Assembly: GCF_001522545.3 (NCBI RefSeq)
Contig: NC_031768.1
Coordinates: forward strand, 88,224,431-88,288,430
Origin: Parus major
Lineage: Eukaryota > Chordata > Aves > Passeriformes > Paridae
DNA: 64,000 nt
Direction: 5' to 3'
Position 1 is the stretch's first letter; each line of letters opens with the position of its first letter. Under the pieces are notes generated by a model. It was given only the letters and a program-made list of their open reading frames with translations. It was not told the DNA's origin and did not search any database. The translations under genes and the position numbers were made by a program. Below, in pieces: positions 23,331 to 35,290 of this stretch.

Positions 23331-23368
23331 TCATCATCATCATCATCGTCATCATCATCATCATCATC
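23331..23368. repeat. (TCA)n trinucleotide microsatellite
   Basis: About 12 TCA units with one C-to-G change in the middle. It reads as a serine run in one forward frame, but that frame is not a gene. Confidence 0.9.
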
Positions 23369-25089
23369 CAAAGACAAAGCTTTTTCCTTATTCAATGCTT
23401 TAACACAAAAGCCTCAAAGTTCAATCAAAACAAGGACTAAAAGAGTTACTTCTTGATGAGATCACCTGAGATGTCTGTAGATTTATGTATCCTGGTGTGG
23501 GATAAGGAATACTCTTTGGCATAACAACATTTTTGCTTAACTTGATGAAAATCTGTGAAGACCTGCCAATCTTCTAATTGTGATAAGGAATAGCAGTTTA
23601 GATATATGGAGTTTAAGGACCAAAGAGATTCATAGATTGCCTCATTACCTTTCCATCTACCAGATATGGCAGCATCTTATTCAGCCAACTTATTATTTGG
23701 CTAAATAATATCTTCAAGAAAACCACATAGGCTTCCTCTGAAAGGTTCAGAAGCAGAATTCAACACCACCTGCAGCAGGAGATATCCCACTGCTAGGAAC
23801 ATGTGTCTTCTTTCCCTCAGAAAGGAGCTTCAGCTTCCTGTATTGGTTCTTGTCAAGCCTTCCTCCAGGAAATTAGAGAATTGTCTTATATTTAATGTTT
23901 TATACTGTAAGCATACTCCTGCATTGTAATAAACTCACTCTATCTTCCTTTGGTATATGAAGCAGGCACAGTTCCTTGCATCTTCCTCTGAAACACATTT
24001 TTCCCAAAATCTGAAGTAATTTGGCTGTTTCTTTTCTCTATCCCACTGAACTTTTAACCATCCTTTAAAAAATACACGTGCAGGACTATATACAGTAGTC
24101 CAGTAGTAGTACCCCTTCTTTAAAAGCTTTAAAAGTCTAGACCTAAACTACCTCAAGTCCCACTCAATGCTCCCTAGTTTAAGCTCAGTTACATGTTTTT
24201 TCCAGAGCATTACACTGGAAGTTCACATAGTGTTCTTGTCACTGTGACACCTTATCCCTTTTTAGGCACACCACTGCTCAAAACACAAGCCTCAGTTTGC
24301 TGCTTTGGCTCCGAGTCTTTGTTCCTAAATACACAACTTTTCATTTGCCTGCTTTAGCCTGCTCTGTTTAACAAGATTTATGTTCCATTGAAATATATGG
24401 TATGGCTTTATTTATATCTTTATTCTTTGGCTTTTTTATGAATGGGATCCCTTCCCGACTTTTGCGTTTTCCTTGCCCAGAAGAAATAGCAGGACTTGTC
24501 AGCAGAGCTCCTCTGTTCATCCCATTCACTTAACACTGACACAGTTCTGGTCTGTCAGTGTTCCCCTGCACTTCCAGCAAACATTCAAGACCATCACAGC
24601 AGGTCAGAGATCTCTTCAGCCAAGTCTCTCAGAATTGTTATGCACAAGTGGCCTCAGCCTGCCAAGTTGAATATGCTTACTCCTAGGGGGCTGATCCGAA
24701 TTTATGTAGCATCCTCCTCTGTTACTAATAAATATAAATGTTCTTCAGCTTTCTTACATGTTGCTGTCTTACTTCTGAGACCTAGACATGAGTAACTGTT
24801 ATTTTGTATTTATATTAATGTATCTGAGTGCATTGATCTTAATAATTCAGCATTCTTAGTTTTATAGGCTACAAGCAAATATTTATTGCTGTTTTCTGAT
24901 GAAGAGTGTAATGCTTGTAAATGCCTGATAATTTTAGCACTTACTAATATAGACTTTCTTGCTGGTTTTGGCTTGACTCATTCAGATAATTTAAAACTCT
25001 GTCAAAATGGTCTCCTTTGTCTATTGCTTCCTGCATATTTTGTATTCCTATGGACCCTTACTCCAAAATTGTGTTGGGACATTGAAATG

Positions 25090-25360
25090 GGTCATTTCGA
25101 AATACAAATACCCGTAGACTTTTAATCAGCTTTCGGGTCAGGCTTGAGAACACAATTTGACCCTTAAACTCTTAACCACAAAAAGTGTTAATCTTCTTCC
25201 CCCACCAAGCAAACTATTTTTATGAAAGCAATTATCTCGATGGAAGCACTCCCACCTGCTCTCAGGAAGCCTTGGTGCGTGCTAATAGTTTGCTGTAATA
25301 TTAGAATTGCAGCTGCTTCGGGCCGGGGCGTTCTCGGCCCTGCTGTCATTCATGCAGACA
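25090..25360. promoter_or_regulatory. Candidate conserved regulatory block with RUNX-type site
   Basis: This non-repetitive block has more CpG and more motif complexity than its neighbours. It contains the self-complementary TTTCGAAA near 25096, a TTTTAATCAGC homeodomain-type core near 25120, AACCACA (25174-25180, a RUNX core), and CAATTATCTCGATGG near 25230. A GC-rich end with GGGCCGGGGCG lies near 25320. RUNX and homeodomain sites would suit a gene active in skeletal and dermal mesenchyme, as TBX15 is in mammals. Function is inferred from motifs only. Confidence 0.25.
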
Positions 25361-25588
25361 CAGGGCTTTCACTATTTGCTCCTGGGACCTGTGTTGGTGG
25401 CTACCAGGCCACTGCTGTCATATTTCAGGGTGCTGCCTCCATCTTCAGTCTCTGGAGGAGATCCTGATGTTTGCCCAGTTCACAGAACAAAACATCATTT
25501 CCGTGTGTTTGAATTCTTCCTCAGCCTGCTCTTCCCACCCACAACAGGGATTCAGGGGACTGCTGTAACTTCTGCTCAGTCTGTCCCT

Positions 25589-25611
25589 CCCCCCCCCCCA
25601 AAAAAAAAAAA
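25589..25611. repeat. C11-A12 homopolymer junction
   Basis: Eleven C are followed directly by twelve A. It is simple sequence and a likely site of length error in sequencing. Confidence 0.9.
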
Positions 25612-28600
25612 CATTGGTCATCCTAAATTATTTTTGACATACAGGGTTCCAGAGTCTGGGAGACTAAAAATTACAAGTACTCAGTGTAGAGAGAAAAGAT
25701 AAATACCAACAAATGAATAGGAGACTGAAGGTGAATTTTTAGTTTTAGCAGTACGATACCAGGGAGACAAATTAGAGAGCAAAATGCCTGGTGCATGTAG
25801 CAGAGCTCAAGAGTGATGTGAGAGTTCCAGGTATGTCTGCTGTAAAAAGATCAAAACATGCATAAGACACAGAATGAGTTACGGTTCAAAATATTGGCAT
25901 GTGGCTGTGTGAAATATTGTTTTGTATAAATAAATAGATAGCACCATTATCTCTAATCCCAAAACAGAAATATCCTTATTTTCCTGCAGGCCACTAGGTT
26001 AGAACAAGAACTGGACATTTTGCAGAGAGGTATTTCCATTGCACTCAGATTTGGTACAAATTAACACCAAGTCATATTCATTTAAGATTTCTCTAGGCTT
26101 GTCCCGTGAACTCACTGCTTTGGCAGGCAGATTCCAGCCTTACAGTTATTTTACTGTGGCATGGGAAGGTACTCGGGAAGATGCAGCAATATTTCCCTTT
26201 TCCTAGGAGAAGGCAAGAACTGGAGAAGGAGAAAATGGGTGGTACCAGAGCTGCTCTTGCGTTCTTTGGGTTGAGCTGGACATATGTCAGGGCATATGAA
26301 TACATTTGCATTTGCACAGAACAGTGAAATACAGGGAAACAAGTGGATTTTCTGAGATTGTTTCCTGAAAAAGCATTAGCTAATTTGATTTTTTAAGAAA
26401 ATTCTGGGTATCATTTTTTTAGAAATTAATTAAATGAAATCTGGTTAGCATCATCTTAATTCTCGGTAGGAAATTCCTCTTAAGTACCTTATAGCATTTT
26501 AGAAAATCCACTTTAAATTACCAGCTTTGTTGGTTTAGTATGGTTTTCCTGAATAGCTGTGTAGATAGTGCCTTGAAGAATTCCTGTAAAGGCAGCAACT
26601 TTAAAGCAGCATGGATATTTTTTCAGTTTTCTTAAGATTGTCTTAAAAAATAAGATTACTTAAGGTAAAGTGAAATAATTTACTCTTTATGTAACTTGAA
26701 GAGGTCACAGTAAGGTTTAGAGCTCGCTTGCTTAGTAGCACTGCTTAACTAATTCTTTCAAATAGATTCTTTCTAAAGCCAAAGAAGTTCTTCAAACACA
26801 GACAACACCCAGGAAAGCTTCTGATGGTAAAAAAGGGGCTAATTTAAGCAAGATGGGAATCTACTCAGACTGCATGGAGCTGGAGGGAGGAGGCATTCTG
26901 TAGAATACACTTGGCAATTAACTGTCCTGATAAAGGAGACATGAAAACCACTGTACAGAAGTTTTCACAATGAAAAAAAGGTCATCAGGGAGAGAAAAAT
27001 GATGTCATCATAAAAATAGTGGAAACCTGGGGGTTGGGAAGATTGAAAAGCAAAACTACTTCTGCATAGTTCAGGTCACGGTGACTTTGTAGAAATGAAT
27101 TACTGAGCAAATCCATACCCGATCTGGAAACATTTTCTGTGCTCACTATAGGGGTGGATTCTGATGGCTCTAAATTGGAAGTCAGTTTTAACTAATGTGT
27201 TGCTAATTTTTTCCTCATCTGTTACAATGTGTTTCATTTTCTGGTGTGCTGAAAATATCTCTGAATAGGACCTTACAAATATATGAACTTCCACCACAAA
27301 CTGTGAAGGCGGTGGTACAAAGAATGTTGGAGAAAATTGCTTTTGGCCTGCGGGACACAGAAGACAATGAGAAGTTTCTTTAAAAAAAAACCCAAACCAA
27401 TCTAGTTTGCATTTTGTTGTGGAGCAGACCATAGGACCTGGTTATGGGAATCATCCCACACAGAAACACAGCCAGCACCTCATGCTAACAGATTTGCAAT
27501 GTGCAGCGAAAAATGAGCTCATATTTTCTGAGGCTTTGGTGGAGGACAAGTGTTAAGTGACTATCACTTACTGCTCTACAAGACAAGAGGACAGCTTCTC
27601 TCCTTCAGCTTTCCAAGACAAAGTAAAACACTAGATTCATTCTGTTCTCTAGAAGAGGAAAAAATCATGCCTGTGGCATTAAGAGCTAGGGAAAACACTG
27701 TGACCCTGGAAAAAATAGGAACCTAGGAGTTTGTAGCCAGGCTGTGCAGAACGTGCCCATGTAGATTTTCAGAACACAGCACTTTTTGCCAGTGTTCACA
27801 GAAGAGCTGTAGCTGGCATTTAACAGGAGCAAAATCTATCTGGAATAACTACTGTAACTAACATTTAGTAGTAACTAAATGTGCAGCTAAACCCAGACTT
27901 CAGTCCCTGGTCTGAGCAGTCAGGTCAAGTAGGGAAGTGGGCTGGGAGGAGTGGAGGGAAGGAAACCCTGTGAACTACTTTGAACCTTCTCCCCACAGTC
28001 TCTTTTGTACCAAACAGCATCTGAGCAGGCCCTGAAGGCAGCAGTGTCTCTGTTTATCCTCCTTGCCACCTCCATCTGCATTTTCACAGGACCCCATGCA
28101 GTTCTGGGTTCTGAATGTCTCCCTTTGGCTCCTTTGCACTGAGCAAGGCCAGTGATGATACTGGGTGGGGATCTTTGGCCACCAGTAATGAAACATGACA
28201 TTTACAACTCACCAAGTCCCTTTGCAATCAGATTTTTCTTTCTGAATACCTCTCATGGTATTGTTTCTTTTTGCTTGTTTTCCACTCTGATTTGCTCTTT
28301 CCATTTGGTAACATACCTCAAGAAGTGTTTTGTCAGCCTGCCTAACAGTTGCTTTCCCTGTCTTCTCTATGTCCAAGGGCTCAATCCAATACTTTGTGCC
28401 TTTTGCTGGTTTTCATCCAGGTGTTCTCCAGCATTCTATGAAAGATGAACTCCCTACCTTGTACTCTCTAGCCTTCATGTTTAGCCCTGAAGCTTCTCTT
28501 CAGAGGCTGAAAATCTAAAAATTAGGGAAAAAAACCCTCTTCAAAACCAACTTCCTCAATGAATAAATCAAGGCATACATTTTTCAAAACTGCCTGTGGT

Positions 28601-28869
28601 GTTTTTGGAGGAAAACCTGAATTGCTCTGTATGTGTATTTGTTTTGCGTGGTGTTTTATAGAATTCCCAGTGTCTGCTGTAAAAAATGCAGTCTCAAATG
28701 CTGTACAGGCAGAACACTGGTTATATATTAAATCCTAATTTATGTCTGACTGCCTTTGGATGCAGTCAGATGAGCTGCAATTACAAATAATTGTATGGCC
28801 AGCACACTGTGCAATGCTCAGGATCCAGACCACAGTGTTTGCCTCCGAAATTCTCTCACTTCACAAAGG

Positions 28870-29063
28870 AAAAAAAGAAAAAGAAAAAGAAAAAGAAAAA
28901 GAAAAAGAAAAAGAAAAAGAAAAAGAAAAAGAAAAAGAAAAAGAAAAAGAAAAAGAAAAAGAAAAAGNAGAAAAAGAAAAAGAAAAAGAAAAAGAAAAAG
29001 AAAAAGAAAAAGAAAAAGAAAAAGAAAAAGAAAAAGAAAAAGAAAAAGAAAAAGAAAAAGAAG
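28870..29063. repeat. (AAAAAG)n hexanucleotide array
   Basis: About 32 near-perfect copies of AAAAAG form a pure purine strand about 190 bases long. One N at 28968 is followed by an irregular AG and breaks the phase, so the copy number is uncertain. The apparent Lys/Glu/Arg-rich and Phe-rich open frames across it are only translations of the repeat. Pure purine tracts of this length can form triplex structures. Confidence 0.95.
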
Positions 29064-32000
29064 CTGTTGCTATTAATCGAACTGCTTGCTGTAAACTGCA
29101 CCATGTTTCTGTTCTGTCCTGGAGTCCATTAGTGAGATTCTAATGACACTGCTCCAGCTGCAGGAATCTGCTCAGTGAAAGAGAAGGAGGAGAAGGAGAA
29201 TGGCTGCTGGCCATTTTTGTTTTCTAACATGCATGGGTTGAAGAAAGAAGAATCCCTCATGGGATTTGATTTAGATGGTTTTGGCAGCTGTAAATTACTC
29301 ACAGCATGCTGCGGAGTTTGTGCTACGAGATATTTTCAGTTCCGTTGAAATCTCATGCTAAAAAAAACCAGCCTCACGAAACTCGAACAAAAATAAGGCA
29401 GCGGGACAGAAGATTGCTGCAGATGACTTTCAGCTGGCTCATGCCTGCCTGCTCCATAGGAGGAGTTTCAAGGAGCCGGATTCAACACTTAAGGAATCTT
29501 GAAAAAGATTGTGAATCTTTTGTGAACCAACCGTGAATGACACTGAAATGTTGTTTTTCACCCTTAATGGCAAAGAAAGTGGTTTTTTTTAGACTTTGGA
29601 TTACATTAGGTTACACTGACGCTCTGTCTTAAGATAATACTGCACAGGTTTTTAGAGGAATTGAGTTAGTACTTTCTAAAACATTGTTTTCTTCTGTGGT
29701 TATGTCCTGACATTTAAGACTGGATCTTAGTCAGAGAGCAAAACTACTACTTATAAAATCCACCTCCGCAAACAAACAAACAAACAAACAAATAAACAAA
29801 AACCTGTGCTAAAATTAAAAATCTCTTGTAATCTTTGGAGCCCTGTGTGCAAATACCTCTATTTTATGGAGGGCTGCCCTTAGAGGGAAGTGAGATTACT
29901 TTCCATTAAGAAAGGTGTTGCTGGAATTGTAAGAATAATGTCTTTTTCAGATGAAGGGAATGCCTTGGAAGTACTCAGCTTAAGTTTCACATCCCAGGCC
30001 AGCTTGAAAGGTTAAACTTCTCCCAAAAACATTTGAGAAATTGAATGGATTTGACCTGGAGATGATTGAAGAGTGGGCAATGCAAGGTGTCCTCGCTGAC
30101 CTTTCAGTTTTTCAGAGCAGTTGTGCCTTGTCTTGACGTTTTGCACTGTAACAGGCGTGGGGTTGTACAGTCTTCCCACACCACATGGGGCCTCCAGCAG
30201 AGCAGAGCACCTGCAGAACTGACTTGTGGAAAGGGAACAAGAGCTGCTCACCTTTCCTTCCATCAGCTGGATCATTCCACCATCTGTTCTTACAGATGCT
30301 CGGTATATGCATTATTTTTCTGTTTCCTGCATTACTGCACATAGTAGAGGGTAAAATATTTTAGTAAGTGGGAATATGCAAAACATTTCAGAAAATTATA
30401 CATGGACATTTTAATATTGACATTTTTGCAAATGTCGGTTTTTGGAAATGTATAAAAAGGATTCTAATCAAAATGAAACAGAGAATTAGACATAGTTTCA
30501 AATATGAAACAATATTAATACCTCTTGGATACACTTCTACTTTCAAAAAATAGCATTTTCTAAAGAAAAACTACTCCATCAGCAGGTTTTGACCAGCTTC
30601 ATAGTTTCATTTTTCCATCATTTCCTCAGGTAGAGTAGAACAACAGAGTCAAAAAAATGCTGGTATCTTGTGTTACTTAATCAGTGTTTATGAATGTGCA
30701 GCCCCCTTGCTACCCTCCTCCTCTTGGTGGATCCTTAGCTGCAGGTACAAATGCACATATACCCACACACCCAACCCTGAGGCTAAAGCCAGTCTGCTTT
30801 AGGTCTTGCTTGATGACAAGAGCTTGGTCCATGTGCTCTCATGTCCATCTTCCAGTCCGTGCGCTCCCAGGCAGGCGGAGGAGCACTGCAGGAGGAACCC
30901 TGCTTGGCCCCTGCAGACTTCTTCCCCAGGCTGAGCTAAAAGCCAAAGAAGAAATTGCATGTCAGGTATTCATCCAACATTTTGCCTTTGGGGCCAGAGC
31001 AGGACTTCCAAGGTTCCTTTGGTACTGTGGGTTATGGTGGCCATGCAGGGTGAACAGGGTCGTTGTGGAACTCAGGTCCGTGGTTCAGCACTGTGCCGAT
31101 CATTTTAGGCATCCTGGATGTTTCAGTCACAACCTGTGTTTTACAAAGGCTCCCAAATATTTCTGCTGCTGAGAGTCCACATACGGTGAAGGAAGAGAAC
31201 ATTTTTGGGGAGGGTCATGGTTGCCCTGTATCCTGGTAAGACACCATGATTTTAAAGCTTCTCCTCAAGAAACTGATGTTATAGGACGATGGGACCCAGC
31301 CAAGCCTTCTGCTCCTGGCCATTCAACCTCCTTTGATCTCTTTGATCAAGAGGTATTGGTGGATGAGGAAATGGGAAAAACAACACAGATGTAAATGCAG
31401 CAAATTCAGTTGTTAATACTCATTTTGTGTGAGGCATCTGGACCTGCCCTCTCACTATTGTCAGGGGAATTTTGAAGGTTGTGCAAAATGTTTTCTCCTG
31501 TTCCTCTGCTGGATTAACAGCTGCAAAAACTGGACCAGCTCAGCAGTTTTAATCCCTGGGATCCTGTCTGTACTTTCTGATTTCAGAGGCCTCTGTTGGT
31601 AAAGTCATACCTCAGTTTGGGGCCAAATGATATAATAGTGGTTACGGGATGTCATCTGTTGTCTTGCACATAATATTTGCATGTTTTCCCAATCAATCCA
31701 TAATTGCTTCTATCTGAGCTTCCACAGGGTGGTGTGGAAAGTCCTGACTTCAGCTGCCTGCAAGTCCATTCCAAGGTCCTTGGCAAGAGCACTCTAATTT
31801 GAGATGGAGGTGCAGGAGTGCTTCCTCTAGTGTATCACACTGCAGAGCTTGTTCTCCCTATATCTGTGTAGAAAAAGAGCCCAACAGAGAATAATTAAAG
31901 ATCTCCAGTATCACTGGAAATGAGGAAAAATGCCATTGAGATAGATAATGTAACTGTTGTGTTTGAGGTGGGAGCTGCAATTTGTTTGTACTGAGTTAAA

Positions 32001-34647
32001 AGAGCACAGAGAAATACTGCAGTGGGTTAAGAATCAGTAGTAGAGGAGTTTCATGGATTTCCTCTGTAATCCAGTTTATGTGGCTTTGTGCCCACCTGCA
32101 TGTGGTTGTCTGTTTTGTGCAATGTGGGCATCTCCCAGAGGAATAAAAGTTATACCTGGGGAACACTGGTGTTCAAACTCTTCAGCATGTCAGAATAATT
32201 TCTGAACTTAAGCCTGACTTACATTTTCCATAATCCCTTTCCTCTTTATATTTTTCTTTCAAGGTTTTGTGCCTTTCCAATGTCCTTTTAATGACTTTAT
32301 TTTGCTTTATTACTTGCTTTTTAGAGCTGTGCTGTTATACATATTTGCTGTCTTTTTGTCTCCTAATGTTTTCTTCCACTGATTTCTTTAGCTTTTTCCC
32401 ATTCACCTTCTCCCGCGCCTTCTCCCGTCTTACTATTGTAATCTACAGAGTTTCTACCTGTTTCCTCTGAAGACATTTGAACTCAGGGTGGCCTGAGGAG
32501 TTTCATGGGTGGATATGAGTCAACAGGTCTTTTAGGGAAACTTAGAGTCAAAGCCTTAATTTTAGTAAATAAAAAGTATTGTATCCTTCTCTGTGACTGG
32601 AGAGGTGGCTCCTGAATGTTTGCATTAGCCACCAAGCCACATAGGAAATTCTTGAGAATGTTTTCAGTGATTTAATTTCTTGGTTACTAAGTCTGCAGAC
32701 ACTGAATTATTTTGAGCATGTGTGGGCAGATTTTATTTTTGCTTTATTTTTCCACTATTCCTTTATTTCGTTAAGCCTTTTGCCTATTGGTTTTATTTTA
32801 TTTTCCTCTTCCATAAATTATTTCTCTCCCCATAACCTCACCACATCATCTCTTTCCATCTCCATGTCCTTCCAAGTCCTTTTGATCATGCTACTTGTAC
32901 TCTTTTTCTCCTTGCATTCTTCTTTCTCCCATTGTCCCTAATAGATTTTATCTGCTCCATCTAAATCTGCTGAGACCAGAGAGCACTATGCCTCTAAGGC
33001 TTTTATGATATTAAAGATTAAAACTTGGAGTGTTTGGCTTAGGACGTCAAAAGATTACCTTTCCTGAGACAGTAACTGAATTGAACCCAAAATTCACCCG
33101 CGTTTATGCTGTAATTTCCTCTGCTGGGTGCCCTGACTTTGGGAGCAGAGAAAGGAAACTGCCTGAGGTGTCTTTTCTTTGCTAAGCACTCAGGAAGGGT
33201 GCAGCCAACCAGTGGCTGCCACTTGCCATTGCCTATGGCAAGGAAAGATGGAAGACTGTGAAGGGATACAGGTTGGGAGAAAGGATTGGCAGAGCTTGTC
33301 TGTAGCTGCCAGTCCTCAGACACTGTCAGAGAGCCCAGCTTCTGGGTGAGGGTTTTGTGTCTGTGCAGGGAGGCACAGACCTGCCCAGGGGTGGATGCTA
33401 ATACATTGCTGCTGCTTTGAGATAGCAACCACAAATTAATCATGGTCTCTGTGAGGGAATGGCTCAGGTTTGAGCAATTGTCATAAGTGTGATTCAACTT
33501 GGTCCTCCCCAGGATGCTTTCAGCACAGATGAGCCCAGGCACAGGGAAATATTCCTGGCAGGAGGTTCAGGACATTGTATGTAAGTAGATCTGTGTGCCT
33601 TTGCCCTTGCAAATGTGCAACCCTTATGTAAACCCCCTCAAAACAACCTCGGTCTTAAATAAGTAATTGTTTGAGCTCATTGAAGAACTTGGAATATAAT
33701 CGTTTTCTGTCAGACATTCTGCATAAAATTGCTTTAAATTGTATGTGGAAAACAGAGCATTTATTGGGATATTGGGATCTGTACTAAAACAGTCTGTACT
33801 ACCACAGAGCTTTTTTGCTTTCTGATGTTTTGTACTGTCAAGGCAACCATGCTGCCTTATAAAGTTTAAAAGCTCTGCATTCTTAGACAGACTGTGCTGG
33901 CCTGTGTGAGTGATTTGTATGAACTGTAATACACTTTTTACTCAAAAGCTGGACATTTCTGGCAGATTCTTTTGAGTGCTTTTCAGACCTTTGAAATAAA
34001 AAGCTGAGGACTAAATAAATGGGAGGAAATCACATGCAGTAAATCACCAGGAGTTCATAGACTGTCTCAGGATTGTGAAAGAAATAAAGTGTGAAATAGT
34101 AATGATACTGTAAAAGAGATACAATAAAATCAAAGAAAACAGTGGGTCAGGTGCTAAGCAGCATGAAGGCTGTCATGCTCTGCTCCAGCAGCTCAGTATA
34201 GCAGTTAAGCAAATATTTTATAGCTGGAAGTAACACACTCTAGTTCCTCAAGCTGGGTGTTGTGCCCCTCTCACTCTGAGGGTGACAGAGCAGCACACAG
34301 TCCTTGCACTGAGAGTCTGCAGAACTCACTCAGTGGGTCAGTGTGTGGGGACAGAAGCTGTACTCACTGCATGGAGATTTTTGTGGTTGGAGTTCCTGCT
34401 TAGTTCCCTGCCAGCTCCCCAGATGCTCTGCCCAGTCCTGCTTACAGCACAAGTGGGGGAACCCCAAGTTAATCCTTGCAAATGTTCACAAATGTAACTG
34501 TGGCGAGACTGTGATAGATTCCAGAAAAAGGAGATTTTGCAGTGAGCGGCATAGCAATATTGACAAATCTTATAAATACTGGTGGGTGATGAATTTTACA
34601 GCTCTATCATAAAAGAATCACAGGATTTGTTCATGTTGCAAGAAATG
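29064..34647 (+). other. TBX15: TBX15 intron 1, segment 7
   Basis: No gene was recognised. A (CAAA)n microsatellite is at 29769-29802. Long pyrimidine-rich, T-rich stretches occur at 32230-32480 and 32720-32940. The 162-codon plus frame at 30684-31172 and the 167-codon minus frame at 33039-33542 match no family I recognise and are read as chance. Confidence 0.6.
29769..29802. repeat. (CAAA)n microsatellite
   Basis: About eight CAAA tetramers with one CAAA-to-TAAA change form a simple repeat in intron 1. Confidence 0.9.
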
Positions 34648-35290
34648 TTTGATTATCTTCTGGTCTAATAGCCATTAGTACTGCGTGTGACATATTTAAG
34701 AGGGGGGAAAAAATTATTGTGCAGAAGTAATTGTGGCCAGAGAAGAGAGGAGTAAGGACATGTGAAAGAATTATGCAGACACCAGGACTGCTGAAGAAGA
34801 ATGGGAAGAGGTGAAGAAGAATGGGAAGAGGTGCTACAGGCCCTGGAGCTGAGATTTGGAGGTACATGGGGGAGCAGGGACCCACTTATTGCAAATGGAG
34901 AGCCCCATGTCAGAGCAAGTGGATACTGGAAGAAGGATGTGACCCTGTAGGGTCCTGGCAGGACCTGTGGCTCCATGGAGAGTGGAGCCTATGCTGGAGC
35001 AAGTTTACTGGCAGGACTTGTGACCCTGCATGAGCCATGCAGGAGCAGTCTGTACCCGAAAGCCTGTGGAAAGGGACGCACGCTGGAGCAGTTTGTGAGG
35101 AACTGCAGCCTGTGGGAAGGACTCATGTTGGAGAAGTTTGTGGGGAACTGTCTCCTGTGGGAGAGACTTCGTGTTAGAGCAGGGAAAGGGCCTCATCCCT
35201 GAGGAGGAAGCAGAAGCAACATGTGATGAGCTGACCACAGCCCCCACCTCCATCTCCCCGTGCCTCTGTGTAGCAGGGAGCTGCTGCTGA
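34648..35290 (+). mobile_element. Avian LTR-like interspersed repeat (endogenous retrovirus derived), truncated
   Basis: The stretch is built of imperfect internal units of the form CACGCTGGAGCAG...TGTGGGAAGGA, about 35-45 bases long, clearest between 34940 and 35190. A 20-base duplication, TGAAGAAGAATGGGAAGAGG, is at about 34793-34832. The order of these blocks is familiar to me from a GC-rich repeat found many times in bird genomes and usually classed as an LTR of an ERVL-type endogenous retrovirus. The exact family name cannot be given without a database search. The usual 3' part seems to be missing, and I found no retroviral coding genes, so this is read as a truncated solo LTR. It is GC-richer than the intron around it. 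The start near 34648 is approximate. Confidence 0.6.

Larger units (their letters stand above)
22797..28869 (+). other. TBX15: TBX15 intron 1, segment 6
   Basis: No gene was recognised. It contains a TCA/ATC trinucleotide repeat at 23331-23368, a C11-A12 homopolymer junction at 25589-25611 and a candidate regulatory block at 25090-25360. Open frames such as 25307-25702 and 27100-27432 have no domain support. Confidence 0.6.

Noticed and set aside
28742..29143. Lys/Glu/Arg-rich and Phe-rich open frames
   Set aside because: They are translations of the (AAAAAG)n array.
30684..31172. 162-codon plus-strand open frame
   Set aside because: No recognisable family. One or two frames of this length are expected by chance in 64 kb of this composition.
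33039..33542. 167-codon minus-strand open frame
   Set aside because: No domain, no homologue recognised, and a length compatible with chance.
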